Origin: Cladosporium sp. IMV 00045
Taxonomy: Eukaryota > Ascomycota > Dothideomycetes > Cladosporiales > Cladosporiaceae
DNA: 33,265 nt
Assembly: GCA_001931905.2 (NCBI GenBank)
Contig: MSJI02000069.1
Coordinates: 1 to 33,265, forward strand
Direction of reading: 5' to 3'
Shown: piece after piece, positions 1 to 11,856 of the stretch
Position numbering within the stretch: position 1 is the stretch's first letter
Layout: the number at the start of each line of letters is the position of its first letter
Notes under the pieces: generated by a model
Databases searched by the model: none
What the model saw: only the letters and a program-made list of their open reading frames with translations
Told to the model about the DNA's origin: nothing
Position numbers and translations under genes: made by a program

Positions 1-3619
<3,619 letters not shown>

Positions 3620-3707
3620 GGTTTTGTGATGTAGTGGTAACATAGCACGTTGTGGAGTTGATCCAGATTTTTCCGTGCTTCCCCGTGTTCGACTCACGGC
3701 AAAGCCA
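3620..3707 (+). tRNA. tRNA-His (GTG) with a 17-nt intron
   Basis: A full cloverleaf can be drawn. The 7-bp acceptor stem pairs 3620-3626 with 3700-3706 (one G-T pair). The 4-bp D stem pairs 3629-3632 with 3640-3643. The 5-bp anticodon stem pairs 3645-3649 with 3674-3678. A perfect 5-bp T stem (3683-3687 with 3695-3699) carries the loop TTCGACT. The anticodon loop is 24 nt. Removing a 17-nt intron after position 37 (3656-3672) leaves TTGTGGC, with anticodon GTG at 3652-3654. The discriminator base is A, as in eukaryotic tRNA-His. The A box (TGATGTAGTGG) departs from consensus at one position, so a degenerate copy is possible. A T5 run follows. Confidence 0.62.
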
Positions 3708-3711
3708 AATC

Positions 3712-3716
3712 TTTTT
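3712..3716 (+). terminator. RNA polymerase III terminator (T5)
   Basis: A run of five T residues lies five bases after the tRNA discriminator base. This matches a Pol III terminator and supports the tRNA being transcribed. Confidence 0.6.
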
Positions 3717-4486
3717 GTCTTCCTTTTTGCGTTGATCGTATCGATGTATCTTTGGCGGCTCTTCCACGATCAGTCAAATGATTGGTCGCGCTTATTATTT
3801 TGACGAAACTGTCATGCCAGATTCGAAGAGATTACGAATGCTCCAACGTTCGATCTGGCTCTGATCGCACAAGAATGTGGCACTAATACTACGCGAGACC
3901 GTGAAAAGCGAGAAGTTCGTTCTACACGGGACACCCATCGATCGCATCTTCAACTTTCCAATGCCCGGTCATTCCAGATAATACACCTTAACAATCGGTC
4001 GGAGGCGAAGGTCGGTATGTCTTGGCAATGCATCAAGCGACGGATGCTCCAAAGTGAACGCAGTTCTCGGCCGCCACGTTTTCCACGTATCCGCTGGAAA
4101 GCCGTCCTCCGACAATTGCATATGTAGAGGTACTCGCGAGATGAATGGCTGCTTCGATACAGCTATGGTTTCGGCCACAGGCAACGATAAATGAATATCA
4201 TCGCGGTGTTGGTCAAATCCCGAGACCAATAGTAGTATTGTATGTATTCGGAAGGGACTGGCCCAAACGTATCTGATGTACCATTCCGTATTGCAGTCTT
4301 TTGACGCTGTGCTTGTGTAAGCAGTCCCAAAACCAATGATTTGGGCGACCGTCAACTAATCAGGTCGAATATTCATTGTTCGCATCGTTCATACACAACA
4401 TCGTCACAATGCACCATCTAAAGCTCGAAGAAGCATGAAATGCACTGTTTGTATGGTTTGCTCATTGCGATAACAATTCTCAAGCT

Positions 4487-4509
4487 TAACCCAACCCTAA
4501 CCCTAAACC
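4487..4509. repeat. Short interstitial telomere-like tract (CCCTAA)
   Basis: The top strand reads TAACCC, AACCCTAACCCTAAACC in succession. This is about three and a half copies of CCCTAA with two small deviations. CCCTAA/TTAGGG is the telomere repeat of filamentous ascomycetes. It lies directly before the 88-bp repeat block. Confidence 0.7.
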
Positions 4510-4520
4510 TTCTCGTCCTT

Positions 4521-4784
4521 CCGTAGCGTTGGTGCAACTACGGGCCCTTTTAGTACACCCAGAGTACAGTGAACCGTTGAGACACAGAGCCAAGATACTC
4601 TGCTTCCTCTGTAACATTGTTGCAGATATCTGGTGCTTTAGTTCTCCCAAACCGACATGTTGCCGTTGAGGTACAAGTTCAGGACTCTTCCTCTCTCCAT
4701 AGCATCGGTGCAACTATCAGCTGCTTTGATACAGATCTGCCAGAATCTACTCGACCAAGACGCCTCCAAGCACGTCACAAAATG
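4521..4784. repeat. Degenerate tandem repeat, three units of 88 bp
   Basis: Three related segments start at 4521, 4609 and 4697, exactly 88 bp apart. The first about 36 bases of each align well, around a shared core of GTA-RCRTTGGTGCA followed by GCTTTAGTAC-like sequence. Units 1 and 2 also share CCGTTGAG at the same offset and a CT-rich end. Identity decays towards the end of unit 3. The constant period shows an old tandem triplication with substitutions but few indels. Confidence 0.65.
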
Positions 4785-5272
4785 CAACGAGCGTCTTCAT
4801 GCATGTCTTGATGAGACTTGAGGTGAACACATCCATGGCATTCCAACAGAAACCAGATTTTGAGCTCAACGCGTCAGTGAGCAAGGACTCTCGCAACCAA
4901 TAGAGATAATCCTCGGAAGACGATGGAATCAAACTTTACCGTAAACGAACGAACCGTTAATTGGCAAACCAGAGATCGATCAAAGTTCTGTCGTTCACTG
5001 GTAATAACAGTGCCATGATCTCTATCAGCTAGATCCAAGGACGTGGATTGTCTTTCATTGCATGACAATACGCGTGGGCATCTAAACCAAGCTCAGACGG
5101 AGATGAGAGCAGATGTGAAGCGATCGCACAAGCAACAAATGAGTATGGCTCAATTCTTCTCGAACCCGATGCTCTTCATTACTTCATCGCAAACAGTCAA
5201 ATTTCCAATCATAGCGCAGCAGCGGCAGCTCAAGACTTCCCATGCCGTTCTCCATATCTTTCCAGATGTCTC

Positions 5273-7081
5273 TTATAGCTTGTACCTGAACAGAGGGCTC
5301 TTGTCTCCCAGTCTTGCAAGCTGCTCATCGGTGTACTTGGCTCTGATATCGTCCTCGTCCATGGCGTCTCTCTTCTTGTTGATGCTCGAATATGACCATT
5401 CAAGCACCACAGTGCTGATCAATGTGAGTGCGGCAAAAGCAAGACCAATGCTGAAGCCGGTCGGGTAGCCCTTGTCTTTCTCCGAATCGAGGAACATGTA
5501 TGACCCCAAAATGCCTCCGCTGTTGCCCAAACAGATGTTCAGAGCTATACCCATCGCACGCTTCGAATCGCCGGCGAGGTTACTTGAAATCCAAGCACTA
5601 CCCGCGGGATTTGTTGGATATTGGCCGATACAGATTAACATGACACCGATGTAGCAAGCGGCAATCTGGTTCTCGATATTGCTGGCGAGAGGTAGGAGGA
5701 TGCAGAACCCAACGAGGACCGACGTCATTGGGCCGAGGATGAAGGGCATACGCCAGTTGAAGCGGTCTGCGAGCTTGGAGAGAGTGACTGCAGAGATAGC
5801 ACCGGCCACGTAAGGGGGGATTGTCAATAACTGGGCCTCGGAGGAAGTGTATCCCATGGATTTGGTGATAGAAGGCATGGTGAATTTGAGGCCTGAAGAG
5901 TGTCAGCACGGACCAGATAGGAATGAGGTGCGTTTCGTCTTACCATAAGCGCAAACGGAAGCTGTAAACAGGATCCAAGCCTGTAGGTACACCTTGTAGT
6001 CGGTGACAAGGTCGATCAGGTATGACCACTTGAACTTGTCCGCTTTCTCCGAGGCAGCTCTTCCGCCGTTCTTGATCATTGTCTGGATGGCAAAGTACTT
6101 CGTTTCCTCAGCATTGAGCCACTTTCCGGAGAGCGCAGGTGTGTCGGGCATGATGAAGAAGCAAGTGGCGCCGATAAGTACAGTCGCGATGCCTTCCAGA
6201 AGGAAGATCCAGGCCCAACCTGGTCGACCGCCAACGCCGTCCATCTTGGCAATCGCGAATGCGAGAAGGCCAGAAAAAGCGCCGGACAGGGCGGAGGCGC
6301 AGTAGAACAATGCGAGGCGGGTCTGGACTTGACGTTGTCCGTACCTGAGAGTACTGTTAGGATTTATGTGTTCATTGTTCTAGTGAAATGGGGAAACTCA
6401 CCATCGAGTAATCAAGTAGACTGCACCTGGAAAAAATCCGGCCTCAGCCACACCGAGAAGGACGCGACAAACCATTAGTCCTGCGAAGTCCTTGACCATT
6501 CCTGTGAAAGTCATCACGATGCCCCAAGAGACGACAAGGATGCCAATGTAAGTCGATGGTCGCTTGAACTTCTTGAGGACAACGTTCGATGGAACTGTTG
6601 ACAGCTTCGTAAGTATACGATCAGATCTTTTCATTGTCACAACGTCCTCGAATGTCGCACGAACCTTCAAGTAGAATATACGGTATGAAGAAGATGGAGA
6701 GTGCAATGTTGTACTGGATTCCCGTCATGTTGAGGTCTTCGACCATCCCTTCAATCTACACCTCAGTTAGCTCTTGACCGATATGCAAACGAAAGAACAG
6801 ATTCCAGAACCAGGATACCAACATACTTTTGCATTGCCTATATTGGCCCGATCAATATGGGCCATAAGGTAAAGTAAAGCGAGGACAGGGACGAGTCGAA
6901 CATCGACCTTTCGAACCATCTTCTTGCGTTTGTCCTCCGGGAAATTCTCATAGAAGTCGGTTTCCTCCGCTGTGAGGCCGATGTTGGCATACTTGTTGTG
7001 CTGGACTTCGACATAGTCAACCTTCTCAAGGTCTTTGTCGAGAGAGTGGACCGATGATCGATCGGCGGCGGGGGAGGTCAT
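5273..7081 (-). CDS. MFS transporter, allantoate/nicotinate permease (ACS) type
   Basis: Five exons on the minus strand: 7081-6827, 6755-6665, 6594-6402, 6344-5944 and 5892-5273. The introns are 71, 70, 57 and 51 nt, all GT-AG. They sum to 1560 nt, giving 519 aa. The sequence carries hallmarks of the anion:cation symporter branch (Dal5/Tna1-like): RANIGNAK then IEGM...LNMTGIQYN at the exon 1-2 junction, EVPSN after the third helix, RVLLGVAEAGFFPG, and TRWYGQRQ...LALFYC after helix 4. About 12 helices are expected in the plasma membrane. Substrates in this family are small carboxylates or vitamins such as nicotinate, allantoate, pantothenate and biotin. The first in-frame ATG at 7081 was chosen. 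It is divergent from the reductase-kinase gene across a 524-bp promoter, which suggests a shared pathway. Confidence 0.92.
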
Positions 7082-7207
7082 CTTGGCTGTCAAAAGACAA
7101 GATGCTTAGTATCGCGGCTCAGATGGATTGGTCGAGAGGGAGGTCTGATGTCCTTTTGGTGCTAAGACAACGAAGCAATCTTGGGTCACGGCGCTCGACT
7201 CGGCGAC

Positions 7208-7214
7208 TATATAA
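7208..7214. promoter_or_regulatory. TATA box (TATATAA)
   Basis: This perfect TATA element lies 127 bp upstream of the transporter ATG and 392 bp upstream of the reductase ATG. Read on the minus strand it is TTATATA. Its distance fits the transporter better, but it could serve either gene. Confidence 0.45.
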
Positions 7215-7220
7215 CGACTT

Positions 7221-7252
7221 CCCCGGTAATGCGGAGAGAGCATTATCCGGGG
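7221..7252. promoter_or_regulatory. Imperfect inverted repeat in the divergent promoter
   Basis: The left arm CCCCGGTAATGC (7221-7232) and right arm GCATTATCCGGGG (7240-7252) are reverse complements except for one extra T. They are separated by GGAGAGA. The outer halves give CGG and CCG triplets in inverted orientation, as in many Zn2Cys6 operators, although the spacing is long. It could form a hairpin or bind a dimer. Confidence 0.6.
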
Positions 7253-7393
7253 CCCCGCCGTGGAGTCAAGCCTCTTTGAAGCAACATGTTGGCGGATACA
7301 AGCATGTTTGCTGTGGTATCATGCGTGAGGAAGGTGCAAATGTGACTCCGAATGAGGTGCCGAGGATACGGATACCGGCGGATGTCGTGAGCC

Positions 7394-7425
7394 GTCGGCG
7401 GAAACGTTGCTTCTGTCGGCGGAAA
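7394..7425 (+). promoter_or_regulatory. Paired 11-bp direct repeats GTCGGCGGAAA
   Basis: Identical 11-mers occur at 7394-7404 and 7415-7425, 21 bp apart, about two helical turns, so both sites face the same side of the DNA. This looks like a cooperative transcription factor site some 180-210 bp upstream of the reductase-kinase ATG. Confidence 0.55.
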
Positions 7426-7605
7426 AAGCAGGAATTGTTATCCAGTATGGTTAGCCACAATATCCGCTTGTCCCGTCGTCTGCAAATGCCGATCGTGGTG
7501 GGTATCTGGCTCGAGCCTGGACACTGGATCTCCGCAACAATGGTATTTGTAGCAGGAAGGTCGTCTCGCTCTCCGTTTTCGATCACAAGGCAATCAACAA
7601 TCAGA

Positions 7606-10600
7606 ATGACAGCCGTACTTCAACCCAGTGCGCCTCTCAGCGCGCTTAAGTCGAAACTCGATGTTGAGACCATTGAGATCGCCGAGGATGTGTCTAGATA
7701 CGAGGCTCTCGAGGACAAAACCGCTTCAACGATCAACGAGCTCATCGCCCTTCGAGCACGACAAAAGGGATTCGATCAGCCTATCGTTGCATACCCACAC
7801 GAAGGCACCGACTATGTCGACTACTCTCCGCAACAATTGGATCGTCTCGTTGAACGAGCCGCGGTACACTACAGTCAATTGATCCCGCACAGGCTCAGCT
7901 CGGATGATGCTGTGCAGGTCGTAGGGCTTCTGGGAAACTCCGATCTTGATTACCTGGTGGCATTCCTCGCCATTTCCAGGCTGGGACACTCTGCACTGCT
8001 TCTATCGACCAGGATCACCGACGAAGCATATGAGTCCCTTCTGTCGAGCACACATGCAACTGCGTTGATCCACCAGGAGAACTTCTCCTCAAATGCCAAG
8101 GCTGTGTCAAGACAGCTGCCCTCATTGAAGACTGCAACCATCTACACAGCACCAGCAGCACCGGAAACATCGCAAAATTTGAAGCCTGCGATGCTTGACC
8201 CGGCACGCGAGACGAACAATATCTGTTTCATCATCCACTCAAGCGGTTCGACCGGTTTGCCAAAACCAATCTATCAAACCCACCGGGCTGCGCTCTACAC
8301 TTACAGCCAGAAATTCAGCATGGTCGGACATATCACTTTGCCACTGTACCACAACCACGGCATTTGCTGTTTCTTCCGGGCCATACACTCCCGGAAAAGG
8401 ATCTACATCTACAACGCACGTCTACCGCTTGCAAGCAAACACCTTGTAGCGACGTTGAAAGCTCATCCCGACATCCAGATCCTGTACGGTGTGCCTTACG
8501 CTCTGAAGCTCCTGAGCGAGACAGAAGAGGGCCTAAAGCTGCTGAGTCGACTTGAGATTGTCATGTTCGGAGGCTCCGCTTGCCCCAAACCGATCGGCGA
8601 TAGGCTTGTCGACAATGGCGTCAATCTCGTCGGACACTATGGTGCTACCGAAGTCGGCCAATGCATGACATCGTTTCGCAACCACAGAGAAGACAAGGGT
8701 TGGGACTGGCTTCGGGTGCCGCCGCATCTCAAACCATACCTTAGCATGGAGTCGCGAGGCCCTAATCTCTACGAGCTCTGTGTGATGGAGGGTTGGGGCT
8801 CGAAGGTAGCCACCAACAGGGAAGATGGATCTTATGCAACAAAGGATCTTTTCGAGCCTCATCCGACGATCCCGGATGCTTGGAAGTATTATGCTCGCTT
8901 GGACGACACGATCGTCCTTGAAAATGGCGAGAAGGCCAACCCGTTGCTCGTTGAAGGTGTCATCCGCCAGAATGCAAACGTCGCAGAAGCCGTCGTCTTT
9001 GGTGCGAATAAGGCTCGTCTCGGAGCCTTTATTATTCCAGCAACGACCTCAGACCTGCAAGATTTAGAGATCATCGACGCAGTCATGCCGCAAATCGAAC
9101 AGATGAACGGAAGCGTGCCGGCTTTCTCCCAGCTCTCTAGGGATATGATTAAAGTGCTGCCAAGAGACACCGACTACCGACGGACGGACAAAGGAACGGT
9201 CATTCGCGCCGCATTCTACCGTGATTTCTCAAAGCAGATAGAAGCCGCATACGTCGACAAGCAGTCCGGTACGTTGGTGCTGCCCAGAGACGAGCTCGTG
9301 CAATTCTTGAGGAAAGAGATGGAAACCCGGGTACAACTGAAGGAAGGCACCGTGCTCAACGAGGATGCCGACTTATTCAGCCTTGGAGTCGATTCTCTGC
9401 AAGCAATTCAGGTCCGCAGTTTCATCCTCCAACACCTCAAGGTTGATGCTGAGGGCATTGGTCGCAATTTTGTTTTCGACTTCCCAACTTTGGGAAGTAT
9501 GGCAGACGAAATTGTCAGACTCCAATCTGGTGGCCCTGAGCGGGAGGTCAAGTGTGTGGAGGATCGCATCTCTTCAATGATTGAGAAGTATGCCCACTTT
9601 CCTCAACATGTGCCCGTGGAGAACAAAGCGACTGGGAAATACGTCGTAAGTATTGCATATCCTTCTCCACTGCCACAGAAGCGACATATTCACTGACTTG
9701 CAAAGGTTGTTACCGGGGCCACTGGATCTCTGGGTGCACACGTGATCGCAAATTTGGCGTCTCAATGTTCTGTGCAGAGGGTGTACTGTCTTGTCAGAGC
9801 AGGAAGCAAAGAGTCCGCCCGCTCTAGGGTGGACGAATCACTCAGAGAGCGACTTCTTTACCACAAGCTATCTCTCTCGTCGAGATCGAAAATTGTGGCA
9901 CTGCCTTCTGCTTTCGTTGATGCTTCTCTCGGCCTGGAGCAGGAGGATTATGATGCAATCAGTGGCTCGATCACTCATCTGCTGCATCTTGCCTGGTCGG
10001 TAAATTTCAACAAAGGCTTGGAGAGCTTCGAAACCGACTGCATCGCCGGAGCGCGAAATCTCATTAACCTCTGCCTCACTGCCAAACGTCCCGAGCCAGC
10101 ATCATTCAATTTCTGCTCATCCGTCTCTGCCACAGCTGCTACCCCAGGAGATATTGTCCCTGAAGCATTGTCAGAGTCGTTCAGCTATGCACAGGGCATG
10201 GGATACGCGCAGTCGAAGCTAGTCACAGAACATCTTTGCGACCGAGCATCTCGACAGACTAGTATCAAGGCTCGCGTTCTCCGAGTGGGACAGATCATTG
10301 GAGACACGCAGCATGGCGTGTGGAATGATACGGAGGCGATACCTCTCATTTTCCAGACAGCGCAAACTGTAGGCGCCTTGCCTGCGCTGGACGAGAATCC
10401 CTACTGGCTGCCAGTGGATGTGGTGGCGAGGGCGTGTACGGAGATCGCATGTTCTGGAGCCGACAGCGGCGTGATGAATGTGGTCAACGACAAATCGTTC
10501 CATTGGACGCGAGATCTGTTGCCGCTGCTTAGAGAAGCAGGCCTGAAATTCGACACGGTGCCACAGCAAGAATGGATTCGCCGTCTGCGAGCGTCAGAGC

Positions 10601-11352
10601 AGGACCCTTCGAAGAACCCTCCGATCAAGCTTGTAGACTTTTTTGCCAGCAAATACGACAATGACAGGCCTCGGCGCTCGCTCGCACACTCCACATCACG
10701 TGCTCAGGGATCCTCGCCTTCTCTGCAGAACGCTGGTGTCATTCAAGGAGAGACAGTTGGCAGGATCGTCACACAGCTTCAGAAGCGATGGTCTGCTACG
10801 GCATCCTCAGAAGCCGAGCCGGCTGTCATCATCATCGGCGGACCGTGTGGCTCGGGTAAGTCCACAGTGGCTTATTCTCTGGCTGAGAAGCTGGGGGTGC
10901 CTATGATCGAAGGCGATGAAATGCACTCACGAGTAGCCCGCCAAAACATGGGCAGTCAGATCCCGCTCACTGACGCTGACCGACTGAGCTGGCTCGCACA
11001 CATTCGCGGGGCAGTAATGGATCGTTTGAACTCAACCAAAGCACCTGCGGTACTGGTGACGTGTTCAGCGCTGAAGAGCAGTTACCGGGACGAGCTTCGC
11101 TCGCTGCAAGAGATTGCTGGGTTCAGAACGCTCTTCATAATGCTCGAGACGGATGCCAAGGAGGAGTTGAAGTCTAGACTGTCGGAGCGACGAGGTCATT
11201 ACATGGCGCCTGGAATGGTTGATGCGCAAGTCAATCTTCTTGAGGCCGCCCGGGATGACGAGATTGATGTAATTGCTGTGGATGCCGTTCGGAGTGCGGT
11301 CGATGTGCTTGGAGAGTGCGAGGGAATTCTCAAGCCCATGCTCGATACATAA
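7606..11352 (+). CDS. Adenylate-forming reductase (A-T-R) fused to a gluconokinase domain
   Basis: Two exons, 7606-9645 and 9706-11352, with a 60-nt intron, give 1228 aa. The A domain (about 40-580) has SSGSTGLPKP (S212 onward), GHYGATEVGQ and DDTIVLENGEKANP. The carrier domain has LGVDSLQ with the phosphopantetheine Ser597. The reductase domain starts at VVVTGATGSLG (G684, G687, G690), and Y847-x3-K851 is its catalytic pair. Such enzymes activate a carboxylic acid with ATP, load it on the carrier and release it as an aldehyde or alcohol with NADPH. After the reductase ends (about 1045), the frame runs on into a whole GntK-like kinase. It has a P-loop at 1059-1067 (GPCGSGKST), EGDEMH with D1084 and H1087, PLTDADRLSWL, CSALKSSYRDELR and RRGHYMAPGMVDAQ. 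All expected motifs are intact. The substrate is unknown. The start was chosen at the ATG closest to conserved sequence, although the frame is open further upstream. Confidence 0.9.
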
Positions 11353-11856
11353 GCATACTGTACATGTAGTTTTTGCATAAACGACCCATTCAAGAACATC
11401 GCTGTGCCGCAGGCATGTAGACAAAGTGGGCGTGAGAGACCCACCCGCCCATCGTGATGATGTTGGAGGTTGGCATCGGGAATCCGCGCAGTTGGTACAT
11501 TAATAAGGAGATAGTGTATATAGGGTAAGCATGGGTAAATAGCCAGACAGCCAGGATCGCCGTAATATGTTCTCTCAGGCTGCGTAGACGCCGTTGTTCT
11601 CTCTTTCCGCCTCACTTCGGTCCGGTGAAGTGAGCTATGAGCATCTCACATTTCCCTTGGGCTCCACCCGTGTTTGGATCATGGAAGGTTGATCCTCGGG
11701 GACTCGGCACTGGTGCCGACCGGAAACGTTTATCACGGACATGACATACTCGACATTTCACCGTGTGTGTCTGTGCACAGCGCATCTCTCGAAGCCTTGA
11801 CCCCCATGGACAAGCAATATGGCGGGGTGGGCGAGCAATACAGGGCAACAGAGAGC
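11353..11856. other. Spacer between reductase-kinase and histidine kinase genes
   Basis: About 500 bp contains the 3' end of the reductase-kinase transcript and the promoter of the histidine kinase, both on the plus strand. I see no extra gene or clear motif. Confidence 0.5.

Larger units (their letters stand above)
3717..5272. other. Gene-poor spacer with repeats
   Basis: About 1.5 kb lies between the tRNA and the 3' end of the transporter gene. It contains the telomere-like tract at 4487-4509 and the three-copy 88-bp repeat at 4521-4784. A 128-codon minus-strand frame at 3969-4355 has no ATG near its start and no recognisable fold, so I do not call it. No other gene is visible. Confidence 0.5.
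7082..7605. promoter_or_regulatory. Divergent promoter of the MFS and reductase-kinase genes
   Basis: This 524-bp region separates two start codons on opposite strands. It contains a TATATAA box (7208-7214), a large imperfect inverted repeat (7221-7252) and two identical 11-bp CGGCGG-containing direct repeats (7394-7404 and 7415-7425). A further CGGCGG lies near 7377. CGG triplets in direct or inverted order are typical contact sites of fungal Zn2Cys6 regulators. A frame on the plus strand is open through the whole region but does not look like protein. Confidence 0.6.

Noticed and set aside
3969..4355. 128-codon minus-strand frame
   Set aside because: Its first codon is TTG with no ATG nearby, and no domain can be recognised. 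It could be a relic exon, but the evidence is too weak.
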